Positions 8,809 to 17,052 of a DNA stretch of 45,234 bases are shown here, in pieces (positions within the stretch are counted from its first letter, which is position 1; every line of letters starts with the position of its first letter). The translations under genes and the position numbers were made by a program. The DNA lies in NCBI GenBank assembly GCA_900757705.1, contig CAAEOW010000028.1, forward strand, positions 1 through 45,234, given 5' to 3'. A model generated the notes under the pieces. That model made no database searches, was not told where the DNA came from, and was given only the letters and a program-made list of their open reading frames with translations. This DNA comes from an uncultured Collinsella sp. (GTDB lineage: Bacteria > Actinomycetota > Coriobacteriia > Coriobacteriales > Coriobacteriaceae).

Positions 8809-11036
8809 TACGCCTCCGGCACCTCGCCAGTAGCCAAGATCCGCTCGAGCGCATCCTCGTCCAGCACGGGCACACCCAACTGCTCGGCCTTGGTGAGCTT
8901 GGAACCCGCCTTGGGGCCGGCGACCAGATAGTTCGTCTTCTTTGAAACACTGCCCGAAACCTTGGCGCCGAGCACCTTGAGCGCCGCGCCTGCCTCGTCG
9001 CGGGTGCGGTTGACGAGCGTGCCGGTGAGCACGAAGGTCAGACCCGCGAGCGGTTGTGCATCGGCGAGCTCGCCCGCCACGCCCGCGTCGGCTGCGGCTT
9101 GTGCATGCGCGGCGCCCAAGTCGACCTCGAGCGAAAGGCCCGCCTGGCGCAGACGCTCCAGCACGGCAAGGTTTTCGGGCACGGCCAGGAACTGCTTGAC
9201 GCTCGCCGCAATCTTGGGACCGATGCCCTCGCACTCGGCGATATCCTCTTCGCTCGCCAAGATGAGCTTGTCAATCGACAGGAATCGCTCGGCGATGACC
9301 TCGCCCACGCTTTTGCCCACGTGGCGGATGCCTAGGGCAAACAGCACGCGACCGAGTGGCTGGCTCTTGGACTTATTGAGCTCGGCGATGATTTTCTCGG
9401 CCGTCTTGAGGCCCACCGGAATGGGATCGCCCTTCTTGACGCCCTTTTTGCTGTTGGAGCTGGCGTACACGCGGCCCGTGTCCAGGCCGGCGATGTCGTC
9501 GACCGTGAGCTGGTAGAAGTCTGCGACATCGTGGATCAGCCCGGCGGCGATCATCTTGTCGACGATCTCGTCGCCCAGGCCATCGACGTCCATGCAGCCG
9601 CGGCTCACCCAGTGGAGCAAACGCTCCTTGAGCTGTGCGGGGCAGTCGATGGACACGCAGCGGTAGGCAACCTCGCCATCCTCGTGAACCACGGGGCTAC
9701 CGCACACGGGGCAGACCTCGGGCATGTGCCAGTCAACCGAATCGGCCGGGCGCTTGTCGAGCACCGGGCCCACGACCTCGGGAATCACGTCGCCCGCCTT
9801 GTGCACGATGATGGTGTCGCCCTCGCGCACGTTTTTGCGACGGATCTCGTCGATGTTGTGCAGCGTGGCGCGCGCGATGGTGGAGCCGGCAACCGTCACC
9901 GGGTCGAACTCGGCGACCGGCGTGAGCACACCGGTGCGACCCACCTGGATGCGAATTTCGCGCAGGACGGTCTGCTTTTCCTCGGGTGGGAACTTAAAGG
10001 CAATGGCCCAGCGCGGTGCGCGGGCAGTAAAGCCCAGGTCGAGCTGCTGCTGGAAGCTGTCGACCTTTACGACCACGCCGTCGATGTCGTAGTCCAGGTC
10101 ACCGCGATGCTCGAGGGCCTGGGCGCAGAACTCGTGGACCTCGGCCGGCGTGGCGCAACGGGCAACGTTGGGGTTGACGCTAAAGCCGGCGCTACGCAGC
10201 CAGTCCAGGAACTCGCGCTGGCTGTGGACGTGCAGCCGATCGGTATCGGCAATGGCGTAGATAAAGGTAGCCAGGTCGCGGCGCGCCGTGACCTTGGGGT
10301 CCTTTTGGCGCAGGCTGCCGGCGGCGGCGTTGCGCGGGTTGGCGAAGGGGTCGCGCCCCTCGGCATCGGCCTCGTCGTTCAGACGCACAAAGCTGCCCTT
10401 AGGCATATAGACCTCGCCGCGCACCTCAATGGTGCGCTCGCGGTCGGCGCCCATGTGGGCGAGCGCCGGCTCGGACAGGTGCACGGGCACATCCTTGATG
10501 GTTCGCACGTTGAGCGACACGTCCTCGCCCGTGGTGCCGTCGCCGCGTGTGGCCGCGCGCACGAAGGTGCCGTTTTGGTAGGTAAGGGCCACGCCCAGGC
10601 CGTCGATCTTAAGCTCGCAGGTATAGGTAACGCTGCCGGCGCCGAGCGCATCCTCGGCGCGCTGGAGCCACGCGTCGAGTTCGTCCAGGTCCATGGCATC
10701 GTCCATGGAATACATGCGCGCCATATGCGTGACCGGCGTAAACTGCTCGCTCACGTAGCCGCCCACGCGCTGGGTATAGCTGTCGGGCGTCACCAGGTCG
10801 GGGTAGGTCGCCTCGATCTCCTGCAGCTCAACGAGCATTTTGTCGAAGGCGGCGTCCGTGATTTCGGGCGCATCGAGCATGTAGTAGCGATAGGCGTGGT
10901 AATCGAGCTCGTGGCGCAGCTCGGCCGCGCGCGCTGCCGCCTGGGCATGGGCGTCGGTCGGTGCGGCGGCATCCGCACTCGCGGGCGTTTCGGTATCGAT
11001 GTCCACGCCGTCACCAAACAGGCTCGATTGCTCCAT
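8808..11036 (-). CDS. ligA: NAD-dependent DNA ligase LigA
   Basis: This 742-aa ligase seals nicks in replication and repair with NAD+ as cofactor. The N-terminal Ia domain carries HAYRYYMLDAPEITDAAFD, the adenylation domain has the nucleophile Lys143 in CELKIDG, and an OB domain follows. A four-Cys zinc finger is visible (CPVCGSPVV...RCVSIDCPAQLKER), then helix-hairpin-helix repeats (CEGIGPKIA) and a C-terminal BRCT domain (LAGLTFVLTGTL...KKTNYLVAG). The start at ATG 11036 follows GAAGGAG; an in-frame codon 45 nt further upstream lacks a ribosome-binding site. Extra Ala-rich residues precede the Ia domain. A 59-aa ORF is coupled downstream. Confidence 0.97.
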   Translation of the reverse strand: MEQSSLFGDGVDIDTETPASADAAAPTDAHAQAAARAAELRHELDYHAYRYYMLDAPEITDAAFDKMLVELQEIEATYPDLVTPDSYTQRVGGYVSEQFTPVTHMARMYSMDDAMDLDELDAWLQRAEDALGAGSVTYTCELKIDGLGVALTYQNGTFVRAATRGDGTTGEDVSLNVRTIKDVPVHLSEPALAHMGADRERTIEVRGEVYMPKGSFVRLNDEADAEGRDPFANPRNAAAGSLRQKDPKVTARRDLATFIYAIADTDRLHVHSQREFLDWLRSAGFSVNPNVARCATPAEVHEFCAQALEHRGDLDYDIDGVVVKVDSFQQQLDLGFTARAPRWAIAFKFPPEEKQTVLREIRIQVGRTGVLTPVAEFDPVTVAGSTIARATLHNIDEIRRKNVREGDTIIVHKAGDVIPEVVGPVLDKRPADSVDWHMPEVCPVCGSPVVHEDGEVAYRCVSIDCPAQLKERLLHWVSRGCMDVDGLGDEIVDKMIAAGLIHDVADFYQLTVDDIAGLDTGRVYASSNSKKGVKKGDPIPVGLKTAEKIIAELNKSKSQPLGRVLFALGIRHVGKSVGEVIAERFLSIDKLILASEEDIAECEGIGPKIAASVKQFLAVPENLAVLERLRQAGLSLEVDLGAAHAQAAADAGVAGELADAQPLAGLTFVLTGTLVNRTRDEAGAALKVLGAKVSGSVSKKTNYLVAGPKAGSKLTKAEQLGVPVLDEDALERILATGEVPEA

Positions 11037-11355
11037 AGCGGCACTCCTTCGCTCGATTTCAAACGGATACAAGAGTACCACCGGTCGCCATGGCGCCGAA
11101 TAACCCTTTCGAACCGCATCGAATCGGCAGCCGCCAGACCGGAGTGGATCGCGCGATCAACTCATATCCGTGCCATTTCTAAATGATCCGTTTCCACGTC
11201 CCCAACGGATCAATAATCAGAACCACCCTTAAAAAGGGTGGTTTGCTCTTAGGGTATAACCCACGGGCCCCGGGCTCGCGTCTAAAGGCGCGGGCCCGGA
11301 CTTCGTCCAGGCCTAGTGCATCTTGACCCGTGGCGCGCCGGTCGAACCGGCGGCA

Positions 11356-11814
11356 TCACCCCCTCTTGAAGGGGTCCTCGTACTCCTTCACGCTCAGCTT
11401 GTCCAGCGCGATGTCGTGGGACTCCTGCTCCCTGATGTACTTGGCGATCGTCGCCTCGTTCAGGCCGACGGTGGACACGCAGTGGCCCTCCGCCCAGAAC
11501 TTCCTGTTGCCGAACTTGTACTTGAGGCTGGCGTGCCTGTCGAATATCATCAGCGAGCTCTTCCCCTTCAGGTAGCCCATGACGCTCGCGACGCTGTACT
11601 TCGGCGGGATCGCCAGCAGCACGTGCACGTGGTCGGGCATCAGGTGCCCCTCGATTATCTCGATCCCCTTGTACTCGCACAGCTTCCTGAGGATCTCCCC
11701 TATGTCGCTCCTGATTTGGTTGTAGATCACTTTGCGCCTATACTTCGGCGTGAACACGATGTGGTACTTGCACATCCACTTCGTGTGGGAAAGGCTGTAG
11801 GCCTTCTGGGCCAT
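11356..11814 (-). CDS. tnpA: IS200/IS605 family transposase TnpA
   Basis: This HUH-type, single-tyrosine transposase acts on single-stranded DNA ends. The start MAQKAYSLSHTKW at 11814 gives the usual length of 152 aa. The HUH motif is HVH in HLMPDHVHVLLAIP, the catalytic tyrosine lies in ATIAKYIREQE, and the family block KYHIVFTPKYRRKVIY is complete, so it appears intact. An in-frame codon 42 nt upstream is unlikely as start, since AAGGGGTGG sits properly before 11814. That ribosome-binding site is locked in a hairpin (see 11820-11881). No accessory tnpB lies nearby. Confidence 0.93.
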   Translation of the reverse strand: MAQKAYSLSHTKWMCKYHIVFTPKYRRKVIYNQIRSDIGEILRKLCEYKGIEIIEGHLMPDHVHVLLAIPPKYSVASVMGYLKGKSSLMIFDRHASLKYKFGNRKFWAEGHCVSTVGLNEATIAKYIREQESHDIALDKLSVKEYEDPFKRG

Positions 11815-11819
11815 GGCGA

Positions 11820-11881
11820 CCACCCCTTCGACTCGAATTCTTGACGGCCTGAACAATCGTCAATATCGGTCGGAGGGGTGG
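11820..11881 (-). promoter_or_regulatory. Hairpin that sequesters the tnpA ribosome-binding site
   Basis: In the tnpA leader, CCACCCCT (upstream) pairs with AGGGGTGG, which contains the Shine-Dalgarno sequence. The pairing extends for four more base pairs after one mismatch, and an inner TTGACG/CGTCAA stem stacks on top. Sequestering of the start region is an established control of IS200 transposase translation. Confidence 0.7.
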
Positions 11882-11971
11882 CTTTGTAAAGCCGTTTGTC
11901 TCCACCCGCATAGCGGGTGGTTTAAAGCTGGCCGCTGCGCGGCCAGCAGACTAAAGTCTTGAAAGAAAAGA

Positions 11972-12001
11972 GGGACTGTCCCGCGTTGGCGGGACAGTCC
12001 C
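11972..12001 (-). terminator. Intrinsic terminator of the htrA-like gene
   Basis: Thirteen-bp perfect stem GGGACTGTCCCGC/GCGGGACAGTCCC with a 4-nt loop, followed on the minus strand by CTCTTTTCTTT, 31 nt after the stop codon. Confidence 0.8.
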
Positions 12002-12031
12002 CTCTGGCTTCGATATGTGCAATACGGCTCG

Positions 12032-13501
12032 TTAGAAACCCTGGCCATAGCCTTGGCCTTGACCCTGGCCCTGCTGGCCCAGCAGCTCCTCCAGATACTG
12101 GCGCAGCTGCTCGTCGGTAATACCGCCGTTGCCGGTATCGGTCGCGCTGTCGTTCTGCTGCTGGTTCTGCAGCTCCTCGTCGGAGCCCAGCTCGACGGTG
12201 ACCTTCTTCTCTTCCTTGCCGCGCATGAGCGTAATCTCGACCTTCTCGCCCACCTCGTGGCTGCGCAGTGCGATGATCAGGCCGTCGGCACTCGTAATCT
12301 CGTCGTCGCCCAGCTTGGTGATGACGTCGCCCTCCTGGATACCAGCCTTGGCAGCGGGACCGTCCTCGACAACGCTCGCCACGTAGGCACCGCTATCGGT
12401 GCTCAGTTTGTTGGTACGGGCGTTGAGCGCGTTGACGCTCGAAAGCGTGGCTCCCAGGTACGGATGAACCGGCGTCTTGCCGTCGATGATTTGGTCGGCA
12501 ATGTTCTTGGCGTAGTTAACGGGAATAGCAAAGCCAACACCCGAGCTGGAACCTGAGTAGCTCTCGATGAGCGAGTTGATGCCTACCAGCTCGCCGTTGT
12601 CGTTGACGAGCGCGCCGCCGGAGTTGCCCGGGTTGATGGCGGCATCGGTCTGGATCATGTTGGCATAGATGGTGTTACCGTTGGTAGAGCTCATGGCCGT
12701 GGAGCGGTAGAGCGCCGAGACGATACCGGTGGAGACAGACTGCTCGTTGCCGAACGGCGAGCCGATCGCCATGACCCACTCGCCCACGTTGAGCTTGGAG
12801 GAATCACCGATCTCAATCGGCGTGAGCTTGGAGGCGTCTGCGTCCTTGAGCTTGATGACGGCCAGGTCGCTCGAAGCGTCGTTGCCCACGAACTCGGCCT
12901 CGTAGGTGGTGCCGTCATCCATGGTCACCACGTACTGGTCATAGCCATCGACCACGTGGTTGTTGGTGAGGATGTGGCCCTCGGTATCGAGCACCACGCC
13001 CGAACCGACGCTGCCCGAGCTGTCCGACTCGTCGGCAGACTGCGAAAGCGAGCCATTCTGGCTGCCGCTCGAAGTGGCGGTAATGGAAACCACGGAGGGC
13101 AACGCCTTGGCAGAAACGGCCTCGGCCAGCGTGGTGTCCTCGGAATCAATCGTAATCTTTTGCGTCGATGAACCCGAAGCACCCGCCGTCACGGCATTCT
13201 TTCCGCCGCCAATGTTGAGCGTGCCGCTCATAATGAGCGCAATGACCAGCAGGGCGCCGCAGGCACAACCGGCAAGCGCCGTAATAAAGATCGGCAGCTT
13301 TTTGGTCTTAGTCTTGACCACTGTGTGCTTGTTCACGACCTGTTGGCCGCCCAGCGGCTTGCCGGTCTGCGTATCGTAGGCCTGCACGTAGGGAATGTTG
13401 TTGCCGTCGGCAGGCGTCGACTCCACCTGCACGCGCGGCTGCTGCTGAGTCTCGCCGGCATTGCCAACATCCTGGGGACGCTGGGAATCGTTCTCGCTCA
13501 T
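12032..13501 (-). CDS. htrA: HtrA/DegP-type membrane-anchored serine protease with PDZ domain
   Basis: This 489-aa protease degrades misfolded extracytoplasmic proteins. It has a cytoplasmic N-terminus of about 68 residues rich in Gln, one membrane helix (about 70-92, LPIFITALAGCACGALLVIA), and a trypsin-like domain with catalytic His182 (LTNNHVVDGYD), Asp212 (SSDLAVIKL) and Ser294 (NPGNSGGALVN). One PDZ domain follows (about 355-450), then a Gly/Gln-repeat tail (QQGQGQGQGYGQGF). The start is ATG 13501 after AAAGGA; an in-frame upstream extension of 22 residues crosses a hairpin and is not credible. It stands downstream of the GlnR-like regulator but behind that gene's terminator, so it has its own promoter. 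Confidence 0.95.
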   Translation of the reverse strand: MSENDSQRPQDVGNAGETQQQPRVQVESTPADGNNIPYVQAYDTQTGKPLGGQQVVNKHTVVKTKTKKLPIFITALAGCACGALLVIALIMSGTLNIGGGKNAVTAGASGSSTQKITIDSEDTTLAEAVSAKALPSVVSITATSSGSQNGSLSQSADESDSSGSVGSGVVLDTEGHILTNNHVVDGYDQYVVTMDDGTTYEAEFVGNDASSDLAVIKLKDADASKLTPIEIGDSSKLNVGEWVMAIGSPFGNEQSVSTGIVSALYRSTAMSSTNGNTIYANMIQTDAAINPGNSGGALVNDNGELVGINSLIESYSGSSSGVGFAIPVNYAKNIADQIIDGKTPVHPYLGATLSSVNALNARTNKLSTDSGAYVASVVEDGPAAKAGIQEGDVITKLGDDEITSADGLIIALRSHEVGEKVEITLMRGKEEKKVTVELGSDEELQNQQQNDSATDTGNGGITDEQLRQYLEELLGQQGQGQGQGYGQGF

Positions 13502-13530
13502 AGCTGCGATCCTTTCGTCAAATAACCAAA

Positions 13531-13556
13531 GGCCCGCCAAACACCGTGGCGGGCCA
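13531..13556 (-). other. GC-rich hairpin in the htrA leader
   Basis: GGCCCGCC and GGCGGGCC pair across a 9-10 nt loop directly upstream of the htrA ribosome-binding site, followed on the minus strand by TTTGGTTATTTG. It could be a leader attenuator or a second terminator for the gene upstream. Confidence 0.5.
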
Positions 13557-13673
13557 TCATTGTTCACGTTGAGTTGTACCCCAATATGCGGGCGTACGTG
13601 TACGAGAACGCAATCTTTTAGGAAGGCTTAAGTTCTGCTGCAAACTCGAAAGGAACCCGCACCTGCGTCAAAA

Positions 13674-13706
13674 CCACCACAAAGGTGCCTGTCCCCTTTG
13701 TGGTGG
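13674..13706 (-). terminator. Intrinsic terminator of the GlnR-like gene
   Basis: CCACCACAAAGG pairs perfectly with CCTTTGTGGTGG (12 bp, 9-nt loop), followed on the minus strand by TTTTGACG. It starts 5 nt after the stop codon. Confidence 0.75.
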
Positions 13707-13710
13707 AAAT

Positions 13711-14373
13711 CTAGTCCTTAAACAGATAGCCCACGCCGCGGACGGTGGTGATGTGCGCCGCGATCTGCGGGCCCACCTTGGAGCGGATGCGTCGGATGTG
13801 CACGTCGACGGTGCGCGTGCCGCCGCAGTACTCAAAGCCCCACACGCGGTGCAGCAACACCTCGCGGCTGTAGGCACGGTTGGGGTGTGTTGCCAAAAAG
13901 CTCAGCAACGAGTACTCCATCAGCGTAAGGTCGATGGGCTCGTTATCGAGCGTCACCTGGTAGGTGGCCAGGTTGATCTCGAGGTTATCGATGTTGAGCA
14001 CATCGTCGGCGGTGACGGTCTCCTCCTCGCCCATCAGACGCTGCGCGCGAGCCTTGAGCTCGTTGGGCGTCGCCGTAGGGCATACAAAGTCGGCATGCGC
14101 GTGATTGGGCAGGCGCAAGGTGCCGAGTGCCTCGTCGTCGACAATCACCAGCATGGGGACACCGCCGCGATCGTCAAGCCACTTGGCAATCTGATCGATG
14201 CGGTCGCTGCGGATGCCATCGGAATCGAGGATCAGCAGGTCAAAGTCGTGCGCCGCAGTTGGCGAATCGGGGGTTGCCAGGCTCACCTCGACACCCAGGG
14301 TAGTCGTCAAGCTGCGGGCAAACTCGTGGAAGCGCGTCGTGCGCGCCATGAACAGGGCACTCTTTTCGGACAT
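13711..14373 (-). CDS. GlnR-like OmpR-family orphan response regulator
   Basis: This 220-aa DNA-binding regulator has an N-terminal receiver-like domain (1-115) that keeps an Asp in FDLLILDSDG but lacks the usual acidic pocket near the start and the conserved Lys, so phosphorylation is doubtful. The C-terminal winged helix (about 130-220) is typical OmpR type, with YCGGTRTVDVHIRRIRSKVG and the end TVRGVGYLF. This closely resembles actinobacterial GlnR, the nitrogen regulator whose receiver works without phosphorylation. The start is ATG 14373 with GGAGG upstream. No sensor kinase is adjacent; instead it lies 50 nt behind a glutamine-synthetase-like gene, which has a GlnR-box-like site in its promoter. 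Nitrogen control is inferred from these three facts. Confidence 0.8.
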   Translation of the reverse strand: MSEKSALFMARTTRFHEFARSLTTTLGVEVSLATPDSPTAAHDFDLLILDSDGIRSDRIDQIAKWLDDRGGVPMLVIVDDEALGTLRLPNHAHADFVCPTATPNELKARAQRLMGEEETVTADDVLNIDNLEINLATYQVTLDNEPIDLTLMEYSLLSFLATHPNRAYSREVLLHRVWGFEYCGGTRTVDVHIRRIRSKVGPQIAAHITTVRGVGYLFKD

Positions 14374-14423
14374 ATCGGCCTCCAAAGAAATGAGCTCAAT
14401 CGTACTGGAACAAGCCAGCGCGA

Positions 14424-15761
14424 TTAGGAGTTCGCCAGGTAGTGCTTGATCTCCCACTCGGTGATCGTAGACTCAAACTTATGCCACTCGTCGCGCTTCT
14501 TTTTGAGGAAGAAACTGTGGATGTGCTCGCCGAGGGCATCCTTCATAAACTGCGAGTCCTCAAACACGTCGAGCGCCTCTTTGAGCGAGCGCGGCAGCGG
14601 CGTGTAGCCGGCCTCGACCATCTGACGGTCGGTAAGCTTGAGCGTCTCGGCCGTGGCCTCGGGCGGGAGCTCCAGCTTGCGCTCGATGCCATCCAGACCA
14701 GCCGCCAGCGTAACGGCGTTGACCAGGTACGGATTGGCCATGGGATCGGGACTGCGCAGCTCGATGCGCGTGGACAGCTGCTTGCCGGGCTTGTAGACCG
14801 GAATGCGGACCATGCTCGCGCGGTTGCGCAGGCCCCACGTGGCGTACTGCGGCACGGAGTCGCCACCCGTGGTGATGCGCTTGTACGAGTTGACCGTGGG
14901 GTTGGTGATGGCGCTGATCTCGCGCGCGTGCGCCAAGATGCCGGCCATGTAGTGCTTGGCGATATCGGAGAGGTGGTACTTCTCGTCGTCCTCGCCCCAA
15001 AAGACGTTGTTGCCGTCATGGTCGAACAGCGACTGGCACAGGAACATGGCACTGCCGTCCTCGCCCGCCAACGGCTTGGGCATAAAGGAGGCGTGGCAAC
15101 CGCTCTCGTAGGCCTGCTGCTTAATGATGAGTTTGGCCGTGGTGATGGCGTCGGACATGCTCAGGGCCTCGGCGTGACGCAGGCTCATGCCATGCTGTGA
15201 GCGGCCGGCGGCGTGGAAGGTGTACTCCACGGGCACGGACATCTTCTCGAGCGTGAGAACCGTGTTGCGACGCAGGTCGCGGGCGGCATCGCTCACCGAA
15301 AGATCGAAGTAGCCCACGTTGTCGAGCGGCTCGGGGGTGTGCTCGTCGGGGAAGTAGTAATACTCCAGCTCGGCACCCACGTTGAGCAGATAGCCAGCCT
15401 TCTCGGCCTTGCGGAACATGCGGCGCAGGGCATCGCGCGGGTCGCCGGCAAATGGCTTGCGATCGGGAGTGCACACGTCGCAGAACACGCGGGCGACGCC
15501 GTTGTGGCTCGGGCGCCACGGCAGGATCTGGAAGGTCGAAGCGTCTGGGAACGCCAGCATGTCGGCTTCCTCGGGCGTGGCAAAACCCTCGATGGCGGAG
15601 CCGTCAAAGCCAATACCCTCCTCAAAAGCGACCTCGAGGTCCTCGGGGCTAATGGCAAAGTTCTTGAGGCGGCCGAGAATGTCGACAAACCACAGACGCA
15701 CAAAGCGGATGTCACGCTGCTCTACGGAGCGGAGTACGTAATCGATGTTCTGCTGGTTCAT
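14424..15761 (-). CDS. Glutamine-synthetase-like protein with degenerate active site
   Basis: This 445-aa protein is full-length type I GS in fold and order: GFDGSAIEGF, GAELEYYYF, FMPKPL, NPTVNSYKR, RIELRSPDP. Against my memory of Bacillus subtilis GlnA, key residues are changed. The Glu of SHHEVA is Ala184, the Glu of GQHEID is Gly191, the His of GSGMHCN is Phe240, and the flap Glu of PGYEAP aligns with Ser302. Kept are Glu131, Glu133, Glu334 and the substrate arginines. Half of the metal ligands and the catalytic flap acid are therefore missing, so it may not make glutamine. It is followed by the GlnR-like regulator, so a sensing role is possible. The start is ATG with AAAGGGGAG upstream. 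Confidence 0.85.
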   Translation of the reverse strand: MNQQNIDYVLRSVEQRDIRFVRLWFVDILGRLKNFAISPEDLEVAFEEGIGFDGSAIEGFATPEEADMLAFPDASTFQILPWRPSHNGVARVFCDVCTPDRKPFAGDPRDALRRMFRKAEKAGYLLNVGAELEYYYFPDEHTPEPLDNVGYFDLSVSDAARDLRRNTVLTLEKMSVPVEYTFHAAGRSQHGMSLRHAEALSMSDAITTAKLIIKQQAYESGCHASFMPKPLAGEDGSAMFLCQSLFDHDGNNVFWGEDDEKYHLSDIAKHYMAGILAHAREISAITNPTVNSYKRITTGGDSVPQYATWGLRNRASMVRIPVYKPGKQLSTRIELRSPDPMANPYLVNAVTLAAGLDGIERKLELPPEATAETLKLTDRQMVEAGYTPLPRSLKEALDVFEDSQFMKDALGEHIHSFFLKKKRDEWHKFESTITEWEIKHYLANS

Positions 15762-15826
15762 GTCGCTCCCCTTTCTTTCGGGCGGGTTTCGACTGGTCTA
15801 TATCGCAGATACTATCGCAGAAAAAT

Positions 15827-15842
15827 GTTTCCGCAGGGTTAA
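15827..15842 (-). promoter_or_regulatory. GlnR-box-like site upstream of the GS-like gene
   Basis: On the minus strand TTAAC-CCTGCG-GAAAC fits the actinobacterial GlnR consensus (gTnAC-n6-GaAAc). It covers the place where a -35 box would sit for TAGTAT (15814-15809) as -10, a position expected for an activator. Confidence 0.5.
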
Positions 15843-15895
15843 AGCGTATCAAGCGCTCAAAAAACGTGCTTGAGCAGGCCATTGCGAACGAGCGG

Positions 15896-16918
15896 CTAGC
15901 GCGAGGTCGAAGCGCGGTGTTCGATGTGGCCGGGGATCTCGATGCGCTTGGGGGCGAGCTTTGCGGCATCGCCCACCGTAGTGGTAACGACATCGATACG
16001 CTCGGACAGGCGCTCGACTACGCGCTCGGCAATGGTAAGAGTGTCCTGCGCGGCCGTGGTCACACCGCCAAAGAGGACGTGGTTCCAGGGATAGTCGTCA
16101 AACGTTGCAATCTTGAGACCCGCGGGCAACGAGGGCCCCAGCTGGGCCAGCGCCTCGGTCAGGCGCAGGAAAACCAAGCCGTTGACGGCAATGAGGCCGA
16201 GCTTTTTACCCGCATAGCCGCGGATGGTCTCGTCCAGGCGACTGACACCCTCGACACCACCGTCCGCCAAGGTGACGACCTCGCCGGCCAGGCCGCGGCG
16301 CGAGAGCTCGTCGGCAAACGCCTCGGCGCGCTCGCGACGCACGGGGCTGTCATCGCTTGCCTCGGTGAGCAGGCACAGGCGCTCGCTGCCAGCAGAGGCC
16401 AAGGCGTCTACCAGGCCGGCGACCAGCTCACGGTTGTTGGAGGTCACCAGATCGACACCGCCGTCGGCAACATCGCGGTCGAGCAGCACGACGGGCAGGC
16501 GTCCCGCAGCCTCGGCGATCGCCTTGTCGTTGCCTCCGCAGGTATTGACGACCAGGCCGTCCACGCCGGCATCGATAAGTCTGGTGAGCGACTCTGCCTC
16601 CTTGGCGGGGTCGTTGCCGCTAATGGCCGTCATGAGCGAGCAGCCGCGCGCGGCGGCGCTGGCGGAAAGCCCTTCGAGCATGGCGCTGGAGAACGGGTTA
16701 GCAATGTCGGCCAAGATCACGCCGATGAGGTTGGTACGCGAGCTGCGCAGATTGCGCGCGGCGGCACGTGGACGATAGCCGGTGCGCTCGATAACTGCCG
16801 CGATGCGAGCACGGGTTTCCTCGGTCATCTGCCCGGGGCGGTTGTTGAGATAGCGCGAGACCGTGGCCGGGCTCACGCCCGCCTCGGCAGCAATGTCCTT
16901 AATCCTCATCTGCGCCAT
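15896..16918 (-). CDS. LacI family transcriptional regulator, probable KDG-operon repressor
   Basis: This 340-aa regulator has a LacI helix-turn-helix (MRIKDIAAEAGVSPATVSRYLN) and hinge (RPRAAARNLRSS), then a periplasmic-binding-protein-like effector domain (LIGVILADIANPFSSAMLEG). It is divergent from kdgK across 235 bp containing ACGAAACCGATTTCGT and a second half-overlapping copy. It is therefore likely to repress kdgK-eda and itself, with KDG or KDPG as inducer (inference). The start MAQMRIKD at 16918 was preferred over a 16-residue extension; MRIKD at 16909 is possible. It is the best candidate for the identical operator before the membrane-protein gene at 20679. Confidence 0.88.
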   Translation of the reverse strand: MAQMRIKDIAAEAGVSPATVSRYLNNRPGQMTEETRARIAAVIERTGYRPRAAARNLRSSRTNLIGVILADIANPFSSAMLEGLSASAAARGCSLMTAISGNDPAKEAESLTRLIDAGVDGLVVNTCGGNDKAIAEAAGRLPVVLLDRDVADGGVDLVTSNNRELVAGLVDALASAGSERLCLLTEASDDSPVRRERAEAFADELSRRGLAGEVVTLADGGVEGVSRLDETIRGYAGKKLGLIAVNGLVFLRLTEALAQLGPSLPAGLKIATFDDYPWNHVLFGGVTTAAQDTLTIAERVVERLSERIDVVTTTVGDAAKLAPKRIEIPGHIEHRASTSR

Positions 16919-16983
16919 AGCGCACCCCGTTTCCCAATTGTCAGCAGTCTGAGCCATTTTAGGCATTTTTTTAAAAATCTCGC

Positions 16984-17049
16984 TTGCAAAACGTTGTAGA
17001 TGAGTATACTACAACTCGAAACGAAACCGATTTCGTAAACCGATTTCGG
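16984..17049 (+). promoter_or_regulatory. kdgK promoter with LacI-type operators
   Basis: TTGCAA (16984-16989) and TATACT (17005-17010), spaced 15 bp, are followed by the operator ACGAAACCGATTTCGT (17021-17036) and a related AACCGATTTCGG (17038-17049). The same promoter hexamers, spacing and 16-bp operator recur at 20377-20427. The operator position at or just after the expected start point implies repression. Confidence 0.75.
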
Positions 17050-17052
17050 CAA

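Larger units (their letters stand above)
11210..11948 (-). mobile_element. tnpA: IS200-type insertion sequence (approximate ends)
   Basis: A single intact Y1-transposase gene is flanked by strong hairpins, the layout of IS200 elements that have no tnpB. On the downstream side lie AACCACCCTTAAAAAGGGTGGTTT (two 20-base-or-less arms at 11221-11244) and a GC-rich hairpin around 11267-11299. On the upstream side lie CCACCCGC/GCGGGTGG (11902-11920) and GCTGGCCGC/GCGGCCAGC (11927-11947). Exact cleavage sites cannot be set without another copy for comparison. The 319-bp stretch between tnpA and ligA holds only these end structures and the ligA promoter region. Confidence 0.65.

Noticed and set aside
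9531..11186. 551-aa plus-strand open frame
   Set aside because: Antisense to ligA; composition rich in His, Gly and Val as expected for a mirror frame.
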